Shown: piece after piece, positions 29,926 to 40,431 of the stretch
How the letters are laid out: the number at the start of each line of letters is the position of its first letter
How positions within the stretch are numbered: the first letter of the stretch is position 1
NCBI GenBank assembly: GCA_020845635.1
Contig: JADLFI010000018.1
Location: 62,001-126,000, forward strand
Source of the DNA: Bacteroidia bacterium
GTDB taxonomy: Bacteria; Bacteroidota; Bacteroidia; UBA4408
DNA length: 64,000 nucleotides
Reading direction: 5' to 3'
Notes under the pieces: generated by a model
The model's database searches: none
What the model was told of the DNA's origin: nothing
The model's input: the letters and a program-made list of their open reading frames with translations, nothing else
Made by a program: the position numbers and the translations under genes

Positions 29926-31815
29926 ATGAGAATATTTATTAGATTTTCGTTTATGTTGGCGCTATTACTTGTAATTGCTTGTAACAGTAATAAAGAAAGT
30001 AATGAAAGCAATAACACAGAACCGGCAAAAGATACCCATTCATTTGCCAATGCCGATAAAATAAGTGTATCGCATATACATTTAGATTTAAATGTTGATT
30101 TTGATAAATCAGTATTACGCGGCATGGCTACATTAAGTTTGCAGCACCACTTACCTGCCGACACTTTATGGCTTGATACCCGAGGATTAAACATATTCTC
30201 AGTAACACTTAATAACGATACCAGTAAAAAAATAAATTATTATTTAGGCGCCACCACACCTTTTAAGGGAAGTGCATTAGGAATTCCGGTAAACAAAACA
30301 ACTCAAACAGTTCAAATAAAATACCAGACAACAGAAGAGAGTGTTGCTTTGCAATGGCTTACTCCTGAACAAACCGCAGGAAAAGATTTCCCTTTCTTGT
30401 TTACCCAATCCGAAGCAAATTTAGCTCGCAGTTGGGTACCATGTCAGGACAGCCCGGGAGTGCGTTTTACATATAGTGCAGATATTACGGTTCCGCCTAA
30501 TATGTTGGCATTAATGAGTGCAGAAAACCCACAGAAAAAGAATGATAGTGGAAAATATCATTTTGAGATGAAAGAAAAAATTCCGGCATATTTAATGGCC
30601 TTGGCAGTTGGCAATATTGAATTTTTAGCTACCGGACAGCGTACAGGAGTGTATTCCGAACCGGCCATGGTACATAAAGCAGTAGTTGAATTTTCTGAAA
30701 TGGACGATATGGTAAAAACTGCCGAAATGTTGTATGGCCCTTACCGATGGGGCAGATTTGATGTTATTGTTTTGCCACCTGCTTTCCCTTTTGGCGGAAT
30801 GGAAAATCCTCGACTAACATTTTTAACACCTACCTTGGTGGTTGGTGATAAATCATTGACCGCTGTAGTGGCACATGAGTTAGCACATTCGTGGAGTGGT
30901 AATTTGGTAACCAATGCTACTTGGAACGACTTTTGGTTAAATGAAGGATTTACTGTTTATTTTGAAAGAAGAATTATTGAGAGGTTAAAAAGTAAAGATT
31001 TTGCCGATATGCAAGCAGTATTGGGTAGGCAGGATTTAGAGGAGACTTTGGAAGACCTAAAGAGTAACCCGGAGGATACTCGCCTGAAATTGAATTTGGA
31101 AAACCGCGATCCTGACGATGGTATGTCTGATGTGGCTTACGAAAAGGGATATTTATTTTTACGATTAATTGAGGAAACAGCCGGTAGGGAAAAGTTTGAT
31201 AATTTTTTAACCAATTATTTTAATGAATTTGCTTTTACAAGTATGACTACCGAAAAATTTATTCATTATCTGAAAGAAAATTTATTGAACGATAAGAATG
31301 GATTAACTAATAAAGTTAATATTGATGAATGGGTTTATAACCCCGGCATTCCGGCAAATTGTCCAATAATAGTTTCAGAAAAATTTAAAGAAATAGACAA
31401 TAAAGTTGCTGAATTTATGAAAGGGAGCAGTGCCGCCTCACTCAATTTATATAATGTTTCTACCAATGAGTGGCTGCATTTTATGGATGCTTTGCCTTTA
31501 CAATTAAGCATGAAACAATTGACCGACTTGGATAGTACCTATGGTTTTACCGATAGTGGCAATGCCGAAATATTATGTAAGTGGCTACGCAAATGTATTG
31601 CGGGCAATTATAGCAAAGCTGACGAAACATTAGAATATTTCTTAATGCATACCGGCCGAAGAAAGTTTGTAAAACCTTTGTTTTCTGAATTGGCCAAAAC
31701 ACCTGAGGGTTTAGAAAAAGCAAAAAAGATTTACGAAAAAGCCAAACCCAACTATCATGCTTTGCTGATAGCCACACTAGAACAAATTTTAGAAAAACAA
31801 ATGATAAAAGTGTAA
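29926..31815 (+). CDS. M1-family metallopeptidase, lipoprotein (leukotriene A4 hydrolase/aminopeptidase-like)
   Basis: Lipobox LLLVIACNS; GGMENPRLTF; VVAHELAHSWSGNLVTNATWNDFWLNEGFT (HExxH-x18-E). Confidence 0.92.
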   Translation: MRIFIRFSFMLALLLVIACNSNKESNESNNTEPAKDTHSFANADKISVSHIHLDLNVDFDKSVLRGMATLSLQHHLPADTLWLDTRGLNIFSVTLNNDTSKKINYYLGATTPFKGSALGIPVNKTTQTVQIKYQTTEESVALQWLTPEQTAGKDFPFLFTQSEANLARSWVPCQDSPGVRFTYSADITVPPNMLALMSAENPQKKNDSGKYHFEMKEKIPAYLMALAVGNIEFLATGQRTGVYSEPAMVHKAVVEFSEMDDMVKTAEMLYGPYRWGRFDVIVLPPAFPFGGMENPRLTFLTPTLVVGDKSLTAVVAHELAHSWSGNLVTNATWNDFWLNEGFTVYFERRIIERLKSKDFADMQAVLGRQDLEETLEDLKSNPEDTRLKLNLENRDPDDGMSDVAYEKGYLFLRLIEETAGREKFDNFLTNYFNEFAFTSMTTEKFIHYLKENLLNDKNGLTNKVNIDEWVYNPGIPANCPIIVSEKFKEIDNKVAEFMKGSSAASLNLYNVSTNEWLHFMDALPLQLSMKQLTDLDSTYGFTDSGNAEILCKWLRKCIAGNYSKADETLEYFLMHTGRRKFVKPLFSELAKTPEGLEKAKKIYEKAKPNYHALLIATLEQILEKQMIKV

Positions 31816-31857
31816 GCCTAAGGCTGAATTAATATATATAACTAATCCAAAATAAAA

Positions 31858-32949
31858 ATGATAACAATAGAACAAGTATTAGAAGCGTTGAAAAACGTTG
31901 ATGACCCCGACTTTAAAAAAGATATAGTAACATTGGGAATGGTAAAAGATATAAAGATTGATGGCAAAAAAGTTTCTTTTACCGTAGTACTTACCACACC
32001 GGCATGTCCTATGAAAGATATGATACATAAGGCTTGTGTTACTGCCATTACACATTTCGTAGATAAAGAAGCACAGGTTAATGTGAATATGACCGCTAAA
32101 GTTACTTCGCACCGCAACAATGACGGCCCTCTGTTGCCCGGAGTAAAAAATATAATTGCTGTAGCTTCCGGGAAGGGTGGGGTAGGAAAATCTACCGTAG
32201 CTTCCAATTTAGCTGTTGGCTTAGCTTTAAATGGGGCTAAAGTAGGCTTGGTTGATGCTGATATTTACGGGCCTTCGGTGCCAATGATGTTTGATGTAAT
32301 AAATGAAAAGCCTTTGGTGACTCAGAAAGATGGAAAAAACTATATTATACCTGTTGAATCTTATGGTGTAAAATTATTATCTATAGGATTCTTTGCCGAT
32401 ACTTCGCAAGCAATAGCTTGGCGCGGACCAATGGCCAGCAAGGCTTTAAATCAAATGTTTTCTGATGCCGATTGGGGGGAGCTGGACTATTTATTGGTTG
32501 ATTTACCTCCCGGAACAGGTGATATACATTTAAGTTTGGTACAATCTGTTCCGGTTACAGGAGCTATTGTAGTTAGCACTCCACAAGCTGTGGCCTTAGC
32601 TGATGCGCAGAAAGGAGTTAGTATGTTTAAGTTGCCTTCTATTAACGTACCGGTATTGGGTATTATTGAAAATATGTCATACTTTACTCCCGAAGAGTTA
32701 CCTGAGAATAAGTATTATATTTTTGGCAGAGACGGTGCCAAGCGACTGGCCGAAAGATTAAATGTTCCATTGTTGGGAGAAGTTCCGTTAATCCAAAGTA
32801 TTAGAGAAGCAGGTGATGCCGGACGACCTGCAGCCATGCAGGACAATACCCTACAATCAAATATTTTTAGAGAAATTGCACAACGTGTTGCGCAAGAAGT
32901 AGCCATAAAAAATGCCGAGAAACAGAATGCTCAGGTACAACAGGCTTAG
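31858..32949 (+). CDS. Mrp/NBP35 family P-loop ATPase (Fe-S cluster carrier)
   Basis: N-terminal MIP18-like domain, then IIAVASGKGGVGKSTVASNLAVGLA and VDLPPGTGDIHLSL. Confidence 0.95.
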   Translation: MITIEQVLEALKNVDDPDFKKDIVTLGMVKDIKIDGKKVSFTVVLTTPACPMKDMIHKACVTAITHFVDKEAQVNVNMTAKVTSHRNNDGPLLPGVKNIIAVASGKGGVGKSTVASNLAVGLALNGAKVGLVDADIYGPSVPMMFDVINEKPLVTQKDGKNYIIPVESYGVKLLSIGFFADTSQAIAWRGPMASKALNQMFSDADWGELDYLLVDLPPGTGDIHLSLVQSVPVTGAIVVSTPQAVALADAQKGVSMFKLPSINVPVLGIIENMSYFTPEELPENKYYIFGRDGAKRLAERLNVPLLGEVPLIQSIREAGDAGRPAAMQDNTLQSNIFREIAQRVAQEVAIKNAEKQNAQVQQA

Positions 32950-32976
32950 TTTTATGAATATGTTTGAATGAATAAT

Positions 32977-33018
32977 AAAAAAAGAGCTGCAACAATTATT
33001 GTTGCAGCTCTTTTTTTT
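32977..33018. terminator. Bidirectional intrinsic terminator
   Basis: AAAAAAAGAGCTGCAACAAT-TATTGTTGCAGCTCTTTTTTT between convergent genes. Confidence 0.85.
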
Positions 33019-33038
33019 AAGCAAGGGAAAGTTGCCTA

Positions 33039-33494
33039 TTAATTATTGCTAATAGGATTATCCGTTGGTCTTTTATCCCAACTTCCCTCGTACTTAAATG
33101 ACAGTTTGCCGTAATAATCATTAGAGTAAAATGCCACTCTATCCAAAGTGGCAACTATTTCGCTTTGATCTAAATTATCAGATTCACGTAAATTCAGAAC
33201 ATACATCCAATTGTCCTTAATACTTATCCATGAACCATAGAGATTATGATTAATCTCGAGTATGTTCCTAAAAATTTCTTCATGGTTTCTATCCGGAACC
33301 CGAAGCAAAGGGCTCATTACCTGAAAATAGTATCTATTGGGATTGTCGGGAAAGTTAAATATATCAATCCACACGGTTGACCCCTTATAACTGATAGTCC
33401 ATTGTCCGGGCTTATCGCCACGACTTAAAACAGGGTCTTTCCCTATTTCTACAATGCTTTGTTCAACTAAGAACGATAATGATTCTAATGTCAT
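33039..33494 (-). CDS. YbjN/TY3-type chaperone-like domain protein
   Basis: Fold-like pattern (YFQVMSPLLRVPDRNHEEIFRNILEINHNLYGSWISIKDNWMYVLNLRESDNLDQSEI). Confidence 0.55.
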   Translation of the reverse strand: MTLESLSFLVEQSIVEIGKDPVLSRGDKPGQWTISYKGSTVWIDIFNFPDNPNRYYFQVMSPLLRVPDRNHEEIFRNILEINHNLYGSWISIKDNWMYVLNLRESDNLDQSEIVATLDRVAFYSNDYYGKLSFKYEGSWDKRPTDNPISNN

Positions 33495-33515
33495 AACTCA
33501 AAATAATTAATTAAT

Positions 33516-34130
33516 CTATTTGTCTTCAAAACTAATAATATTTCTGAAAGTTAAGTTAATACGAGGAGTAATTATTTTCTTAGTTAGAGGTAACTGATGT
33601 TTCCAATACTCCTGAATGGAACCTTGCATCAAAAGTAAACTACCATGCTTTAGAGAAATTGATATAACTTGCTTTGATGCTTTATGCTTAAATTTAAAGA
33701 TGCGCTCGGCTCCCAAACTTAATGAGGCAATACATCCATTTTTTACTAATTCGGGCTCATTGTCGCTATGCCAACCTAAACCTTCGTTGCCATCATGGTA
33801 TAAGTTTAATAAACAGGAGTTAAAAGAAGTGGAACAAAAACTTTCAACATACGACTTCAGGGCAAATATTTCATCAGTCCAGGCTAAAGCAGTTTTTACC
33901 GTGTTTGAATATTTGTAAGTATAGTCCTGATTGCCATACCAGGCCACCTTGCGTTTGGTTGTGTATTTCTTTCCGAAAATTATTACTTCATCATGTTGCC
34001 AAGGCACATTTAATAGCAATATATTGAAATAATAATCTGCTTGCGAGGGGGTTAAAACATTTTCTATATAGTATGCCTCCCCTTCAAAAGGTATAATATT
34101 GTTGGTTCTTATGCTTTTATGGACAGACAT
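33516..34130 (-). CDS. AlkB-like alpha-ketoglutarate-dependent dioxygenase
   Basis: NLYHDGNEGLGWHSDNEPEL (HxD) and SLLLMQGSIQEYWKHQLPLTKKIITPRINLTFR. Confidence 0.92.
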   Translation of the reverse strand: MSVHKSIRTNNIIPFEGEAYYIENVLTPSQADYYFNILLLNVPWQHDEVIIFGKKYTTKRKVAWYGNQDYTYKYSNTVKTALAWTDEIFALKSYVESFCSTSFNSCLLNLYHDGNEGLGWHSDNEPELVKNGCIASLSLGAERIFKFKHKASKQVISISLKHGSLLLMQGSIQEYWKHQLPLTKKIITPRINLTFRNIISFEDK

Positions 34131-34132
34131 AG

Positions 34133-35020
34133 TTAAAACAATTCGGCCATCATACAGCGTACACTTCCTCCACCTATACTCTCTATTGTTGGTATAGCTA
34201 TACTGATAATTTTATGTTTTTCAGATATTTTATTGACTTGCTCGGGCGATAATGATTGGTATGCACTTTGCGACATAATCAGAAATAGTTCGTTATTCTT
34301 ATTTCTAAGACACAACATATTGCCGGCAAAATTTTCAATTTGTAAGGCACTTAAAGTTATTATTTCCTTTTGAGTATTTTTAAAACTTTCTATTAATTTT
34401 TCTCTGTCATCAGGAGCCACAATATCTAACCCAATAATGGCTAAAGCAGGCGTTAAAGCCATTACTACATTAGTGTGGTAAACTGGCTGATGATAACGAT
34501 CGTAAGCCCTGAAGGAAATAACTTCGAAACCTGACTTCTCCGAAAAACAATTAAGGGCTTTTGTTGTTGTTCGAGGCGATAAAGCGGCATAGGCAATTTT
34601 ATTCTGGTGATCTAATACTAAACTTCCGGTGCCTTCAAGTATTTCACCTTCATTCTCAAGATAACTTAAATCAATTATATTTTCTGAATTATAGCCCAGC
34701 CTTTCGAGAATCTCCATACGTCTTTCAATTCTTCTGTTATGATGAAGCATAGGATAAATAAAGCAAGTATTGTTGAGGTGTGTGCTAAACCAATTGTTAG
34801 GAAAAACAGCATCGGGCTTTGTTGGATATAAAGTATCGTTAATTACCATTACTTCAATACCGGCATGCTCTAAAATATTTACCATTGAATCAAATTCATT
34901 TAAGGCCGATTGAGGACTTATGTTTGAAGTTTTTTTTTGAAAACTGTTGGTACTTGCTGTTTGTTCATTATAACCGAAAGCCGCAGGTTTTATCATTAAT
35001 ATTTTGCTGGCAGTAAACAT
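34133..35020 (-). CDS. Arginine deiminase-superfamily hydrolase (CtlX-like)
   Basis: MIKPAAFGYNEQTA, PDAVFPNNWFSTH, GTGSLVLDH, YHTNVVMAL, SIGGGSVRCMMAELF. Confidence 0.85.
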   Translation of the reverse strand: MFTASKILMIKPAAFGYNEQTASTNSFQKKTSNISPQSALNEFDSMVNILEHAGIEVMVINDTLYPTKPDAVFPNNWFSTHLNNTCFIYPMLHHNRRIERRMEILERLGYNSENIIDLSYLENEGEILEGTGSLVLDHQNKIAYAALSPRTTTKALNCFSEKSGFEVISFRAYDRYHQPVYHTNVVMALTPALAIIGLDIVAPDDREKLIESFKNTQKEIITLSALQIENFAGNMLCLRNKNNELFLIMSQSAYQSLSPEQVNKISEKHKIISIAIPTIESIGGGSVRCMMAELF

Positions 35021-35599
35021 TTAAAAAGCTATTAAATTCTCGTATAGTTCTTTGGTTGGAAGCCCCATAACATTATAAAAACTACCATGTATTTTTTCAA
35101 CCCCCGTAAGGCCAATCCAGTCTTGTGCACCATAACTACCGGCCTTATCAAATGGCTTGTAATGGGTAATATAATAATCTATTTCATCATTACTTAAAGG
35201 TTTAAAAAACACTTCGGTTCGGGCATAAAAACAATGCTGTTTTGATATACTTGTTAGACACACCCCGGTATATACTTCATGTTTATTGCCCGATAATGAT
35301 TGAAGCATTTGAAAAGCCTCCCGGTAGTTTTCGGGCTTATTTATGGCCTTGTTGTTGAGCCATACTATGGTATCTGCTGTAATTAACAGTTGTTGTTCTT
35401 GAAGTTGGGCTTTTAAAAAATCTGCTTTCTTTTTTGATAAAAAAAGGGGTATTTCCTGTGCTTTTAAATGTTCCGGAAAATCTTCATCAATATTGGCTAC
35501 AATGGTTTCAAAATTTATTCCCAAATCATGCAAAAGCTGTTTTCTCCTTGGTGAGCCTGAACCTAATATAATTTTATATTTATTGGAAATTTCTAGCAT
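35021..35599 (-). CDS. Maf-like nucleotide pyrophosphatase
   Basis: IILGSGSPRRKQLLHDLGINF, ITADTIVWLN, KAGSYGAQDWIGLTGVEKIHGSFYNVMGLP. Start at MLEISNK. Confidence 0.92.
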   Translation of the reverse strand: MLEISNKYKIILGSGSPRRKQLLHDLGINFETIVANIDEDFPEHLKAQEIPLFLSKKKADFLKAQLQEQQLLITADTIVWLNNKAINKPENYREAFQMLQSLSGNKHEVYTGVCLTSISKQHCFYARTEVFFKPLSNDEIDYYITHYKPFDKAGSYGAQDWIGLTGVEKIHGSFYNVMGLPTKELYENLIAF

Positions 35600-35600
35600 A

Positions 35601-36560
35601 CTACTTGAATAGTAAATAATAATAAACGGCACAGTATAAAACTCCAGCCAGCATAATTAATTTCAATAAACTACTTGCTTTGTGATAATCAGACGGCTTT
35701 TGAGCCTTTTTAACCATCCAAATAAACACTACAAAATTTAACTGAAAACATAGCCCAAAATAAATAAGTGAAATATAATCGGCCGAGCTGTATTGTTGGT
35801 ATTGTAAAAAAGCCAGAGCCACCATCTCAATAAGTGCAAGAGCGTAAATTATTTTTTTTGTATGGTCAACTCCAAAGGCTATTGGCAGTGTATTGCAACC
35901 AAACTGACTATCGCCTAAATAATCTTCTGTATCTTTTACAATTTCTCTTATAAGTGTAGTAAAAAAAGCAAAAGCAGTATAACCTAACACAAAACTGATA
36001 ATATGATTAAAATTGACATGGTAAAACTGAAGTATAGTTTTATATTTTGAAACTAAAGGAGGTATTTCGTATAGTAGTACAATCAGTGGCACCATAGCGG
36101 TTAGCAAGGAAGTAATAATATTACCTATGAGTAACTTTTTCTTAAAGTCGGTTGAGTAAAACCATAATAAACCGGTACAGAGTAGGTGAATGAATCCTAA
36201 TTTTATTAAACCTGCTTTGAATCCTACATAAAAGCCCAAAGCAACTCCAATAACATTTAAAACAGTATGCAAAAACATAGCCTGTCTGCGACTAATACTT
36301 TTTCCAACAACCACTTTATCGGGTTTATTAAAGGCATCTATTTTTGTATCAAAATAATCATTAATAATATAGCCGGCAGCAGCTATAAGTATGGTTGATA
36401 AGCAAAGTAGAAAAAAAACAAAATGACTAAGTTGAAATACAATACCCAAATTCATAAACTCAAGCATTCCGTATATAAGAAAGTAACGTACAAAGTATTG
36501 TGTAAATGCTATAATGAGAAGGTTTTTCCAACGTATGAGTTTAAGTACGGAATACAGCAT
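35601..36560 (-). CDS. UbiA-family prenyltransferase (geranylgeranylglycerol-phosphate geranylgeranyltransferase-like)
   Basis: AAAGYIINDYFDTKIDAFNKPDK (NDxxDxxxD) and REIVKDTEDYLGDSQFGCNTLP. Confidence 0.88.
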   Translation of the reverse strand: MLYSVLKLIRWKNLLIIAFTQYFVRYFLIYGMLEFMNLGIVFQLSHFVFFLLCLSTILIAAAGYIINDYFDTKIDAFNKPDKVVVGKSISRRQAMFLHTVLNVIGVALGFYVGFKAGLIKLGFIHLLCTGLLWFYSTDFKKKLLIGNIITSLLTAMVPLIVLLYEIPPLVSKYKTILQFYHVNFNHIISFVLGYTAFAFFTTLIREIVKDTEDYLGDSQFGCNTLPIAFGVDHTKKIIYALALIEMVALAFLQYQQYSSADYISLIYFGLCFQLNFVVFIWMVKKAQKPSDYHKASSLLKLIMLAGVLYCAVYYYLLFK

Positions 36561-36640
36561 ATTATATAATGAATAATGGTGTAAAAGTATAAAAATAGAT
36601 TGGAAAGAGGTAATATTTGAAATATCAGAATATTTTTTGA

Positions 36641-37674
36641 ATGATTATTTCGTTTCGGGGAAGAGTAAATATAGTCGAAATTTTACGCCTGATTGCCTTT
36701 AATGAACAAAGAAAATACTTACTTTTTCTGGTGATACTTCATGGAGTAGCTACAGGTTTAAATAATTGCATCAATTGTATTTATAAATCTATCATCATAG
36801 TGTTTACAACTATCTTACAAATAGAAAAAGAGTTAATAAAAAGTACCGATACAGAAGTGAATAAAGTATCGCATTGGTTGAGAGAATTTGAGAATCTTAC
36901 TATTTCCTACATTCCGGTTATTGTTTTAGCTGTTCTATTGTTCTTTCTTGGGTTGTGGGGTATTCGTATAATGTTATTGGGGCTGAAAAAAGGTTTAAGA
37001 AAAAACATTACGACCCTGCCTTACAGCTATTCCTAATTTCGGTTATACGCTTAGTTTTATTTGTAGTACTTTTCATCTTAATAGCAGGTGTTTTAGGCCT
37101 AAATATTACAGGCATTGCGGCTTTACTTGCGGGAGCCGGTTTGGCAGTGGGTTCTGCACTTAATGGCACTTTAGGGAATTTGACCGGAGGGGTAATGATA
37201 TTGCTCTTAAGGCCTTTTAAAGTTGGCGATTTAATTGAGGCGCAAGGGTACTTTGGTACGGTGCATGAGATAGGAATAGTTTATACCATTCTTATCAATG
37301 CCGAAAATAAAACTATTCTTTTGCCTAATGGAAATTTGAGTACAGGTATTATTACCAATTATTCCCAACAAAATAACCTTAGGATTAACTTGAAGTTTCC
37401 TTTAAAATCAGATGTAAATATTGATAAGGCACGTGAAATTGCTATACAAGAAATTTTGAAATGTAACGGAACAATAAAAGAACTTGCTGAGGCCTGGGTT
37501 ACTGATATTTCTGAATCGCAGATTACCTTACAAATTAGTTGCCGCATTCAAATTATACCTTATGATTATAAAAATCATCAACAATACCTGAAAGACTATT
37601 ATAGAACTTATTACACACTAAACGAAAATATCGTTAAAGCTTTTATTGATAATAATATTTATAAAAATACTTAG
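36641..37674 (+). CDS. MscS-family mechanosensitive channel, reading frame split by a -1 shift near 37000-37006
   Basis: Frame-2 ORF (36641-37036) supplies the N-terminal TM region ending GLKKGLRK. Frame-1 ORF (from 36955) supplies KHYDPALQLF...AALLAGAGLAVGSALNGTLGNLTGGVMILLLRPFKVGDLIEAQGYFGTV. The two halves join into one MscS domain only through a -1 shift. Confidence 0.8.
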
Positions 37675-38077
37675 TAGTTAAGTATTAAGACCTCAGCAAT
37701 TATTCGGGTCAAGTAATAAGGGGAATACAATATTTTAAGCAACAATCCTTATATTACACTTAATACACTGTAATAATACATAATTCAATACTGTCTTTTT
37801 TAATAGTTATTTTACGATACAATGGTTTTAGTTTCTTTCTTGTTAGTGCAATTGGTGTGATGTACCGCTTGAACAATCATTTAGTTTTCCCACTAGTATT
37901 TCTGTAAGTAGAAACATTTAAGGCTATATGATAGTTCATAATATTTAGCCCCATCATCAACTTTAATCGAATGTTTAATGTAAAACTTTAAAAAATATTC
38001 TCTATGTTTTTTAGGAATTGATTGTTGATTAAAAACAAACTGTACATTTGCTAAAAAATTTTAAATAATTTAAGCAG

Positions 38078-40135
38078 ATGATTTATAAAAAGAAATTTCT
38101 AATCTTAATCCCGGCAGCTATAGCCTTGCTAACTTCTTGTGGCGGAAAAAAAGCCGATAATGCTGATAATACAAAAGGTTATGGTATTGACTTAACTGCC
38201 ATTGACAGTACCATAAAGCCTCAAGATGATTTTTACGATTTTGCCAATAACAACTGGTTAAAACGTACTGTTATACCTGCTGCTGAAGTAAAGTGGGGTA
38301 TTTTTGGAGTATTAAATCAAAACAATCAAAAAGACTTACACGATATTCTAACCGAGGCATCAGCAAACACCGCTGCTCCTGCCGGAAGCAATATTCGTAA
38401 AATTGGTGACTTTTATAAAACGGCAATGGATTCGGTAAAGTTAAATACTGAGGGTATTAATCCTATCATGCCATGGATAGCGGCTATTGACAGTATGAAT
38501 AAGCCCGAAGATATTACAAAATTAACGGCACGTATGCACAGAATGTCAGCAAGCGTTTTATGGAGTATTTATGTTTCATCAGACATTAAAAACAGTAATG
38601 AAAATATATTATATGTTGGTCAAGGAGGAACCTCATTGCCTGATGCTGATTATTATTTAAAAAGCGACCCGGAGTCGAAAGAAATACAGACAAAATACAT
38701 AGCACATATTTCAAAAATGTTGCAATTTTTAGGATATACTGCTGCAGAGGCTGATAAAAAGGCAAAAATAGCGATGAACATTGAGACTCGTTTGGCAAAA
38801 GTATCAATGAATGTTATACAACAGCGCGATATTGAGGCACAGTATAACAAAAAAACTATTGATGAGTTGTCAAAAGAAGCTCCAAATATTAACTGGAATG
38901 AATACTTTTCGGCTATTGGTATAAAAGATATGACCGATTTGGTTGTTGGTCAGCCATTATTTATGAAAGAGTTAAGCAATATGTATAAGTCTGTGCCAAT
39001 GGATGATTGGAAAGTGTATTTTAAATGGCGATTAATTGATGATGCTGCTCCATTTTTAAGTGACGAAATTGTATTGCAAAATTTCGACTTCTTTGAGAAA
39101 ACACTTAATGGAGCGCAGGAATTAAAGCCAAGATGGAGACGCTGTTTGGAAGTTATTGATATGACTATGGGAGAAGCTTTAGGTCAGTTGTATGTTGATA
39201 AACATTTTAGTAAAGAAAGCAAAAAGAAAATCAACGAAATGGTTGATAATTTGATGGCAGTGTACAGCGATCATATCAACAAGCTTGATTGGATGAGCCA
39301 AGAAACCAAGAAAAAAGCTCAGGAAAAGTTAATTACTATTATTAGAAAATTAGGATATCCTGATAAGTGGAGAGATTACAGCAATTTGCATATTCAATCC
39401 GATAATTATATAAGTAATGTAATACGTGCCTCAGAATTTGAATTTAATTTTAACATACAAAAATTAGGAAAACCTGTTGACAAAACTGAGTGGGGAATGA
39501 GTCCACCTACTGTTAATGCTTATTATAATCCGGTAATCAATGAAATAGTTTTTCCGGCCGGAATTATGCAACCACCGTTTTTTGACCCTAAAGCAGATGA
39601 TGCAGTTAATTATGCCCGTATTGGTGCGGTAATAGGTCATGAAATTACTCATGGTTTTGATGACCAAGGTTCGCAATTTGATGCACAAGGGAATATGAAA
39701 GATTGGTGGACAGCAGAAGATAAAGAGAAGTTTGTTGAAAAAACAAAAATAGTTATTGAGCAATTTGATCAATATATAGCTATTGATTCGCTTCATGTTA
39801 GAGGTGCACTTACCGTTGGCGAAAATATTGCTGATTTGGGCGGTTTTACTATTGCCTTTGCTGCTATGCAGCGTTCGTGGTTAACCAAAGGAAAGCCCGA
39901 TAAAATAGATGGATATACTCCGGAACAAAGATTTTTTATTTCAGGATCTCAAATGTGGCAAACAAAGTATAGAGATGAAGCATTAAAAAAACAGGTGCTT
40001 ACTAATCCGCATGCCCCTGGAAAATTTAGAGTTAATGGTCCTTTTAGCAATATGCCTGAATTTTACGAGGCCTTTAATGTAAAAGAAGGAGATAAAATGT
40101 ATCGTCCGGAAAATATTAGAGCTAAAATTTGGTAA
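38078..40135 (+). CDS. M13-family (neprilysin/PepO-like) metallopeptidase, lipoprotein
   Basis: Lipobox LLTSCGG; VNAYYNPVINEIVFPAGIMQPPFF; GAVIGHEITHGFDDQGSQFD; GENIADLGG. Confidence 0.95.
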   Translation: MIYKKKFLILIPAAIALLTSCGGKKADNADNTKGYGIDLTAIDSTIKPQDDFYDFANNNWLKRTVIPAAEVKWGIFGVLNQNNQKDLHDILTEASANTAAPAGSNIRKIGDFYKTAMDSVKLNTEGINPIMPWIAAIDSMNKPEDITKLTARMHRMSASVLWSIYVSSDIKNSNENILYVGQGGTSLPDADYYLKSDPESKEIQTKYIAHISKMLQFLGYTAAEADKKAKIAMNIETRLAKVSMNVIQQRDIEAQYNKKTIDELSKEAPNINWNEYFSAIGIKDMTDLVVGQPLFMKELSNMYKSVPMDDWKVYFKWRLIDDAAPFLSDEIVLQNFDFFEKTLNGAQELKPRWRRCLEVIDMTMGEALGQLYVDKHFSKESKKKINEMVDNLMAVYSDHINKLDWMSQETKKKAQEKLITIIRKLGYPDKWRDYSNLHIQSDNYISNVIRASEFEFNFNIQKLGKPVDKTEWGMSPPTVNAYYNPVINEIVFPAGIMQPPFFDPKADDAVNYARIGAVIGHEITHGFDDQGSQFDAQGNMKDWWTAEDKEKFVEKTKIVIEQFDQYIAIDSLHVRGALTVGENIADLGGFTIAFAAMQRSWLTKGKPDKIDGYTPEQRFFISGSQMWQTKYRDEALKKQVLTNPHAPGKFRVNGPFSNMPEFYEAFNVKEGDKMYRPENIRAKIW

Positions 40136-40157
40136 GCTAAATTTGATTTTAATAAAT

Positions 40158-40193
40158 AAAAAAAGAGGTATGAATATTCATACCTCTTTTTTT
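40158..40193. terminator. Intrinsic terminator between M13 peptidase and tRNA-Met
   Basis: AAAAAAAGAGGTATGAATATTCATACCTCTTTTTTT. Confidence 0.85.
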
Positions 40194-40200
40194 ATGATAG

Positions 40201-40274
40201 TAGCGGAGACGGGAATTGAACCCGTGACCTCAGGGTTATGAATCCTGCGCTCTAACCACCTGAGCTACCCCGCC
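40201..40274 (-). tRNA. tRNA-Met (CAT anticodon)
   Basis: Reverse complement GGCGGGGTAGCTCAGGTGGTTAGAGCGCAGGATTCATAACCCTGAGGTCACGGGTTCAATTCCCGTCTCCGCTA. Cloverleaf with loop TTCATAA. Confidence 0.9.
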
Positions 40275-40431
40275 ATTTCTAATATAAATAACGTAGAACG
40301 TTAATTTTGCGGGCGCAAAGATAATATTATTTACGAATCAAAATAAATATTATACATTTATTTCATATTTTTTCTTTGTGTAGTTTTAACACTATTATTT
40401 ATATATTAGCGCTGTCATTAATAAATTATCA

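Noticed and set aside
40201-40274. tRNA-Met next to susC as a possible integration site
   Set aside because: No integrase and no partial tRNA duplication seen nearby.
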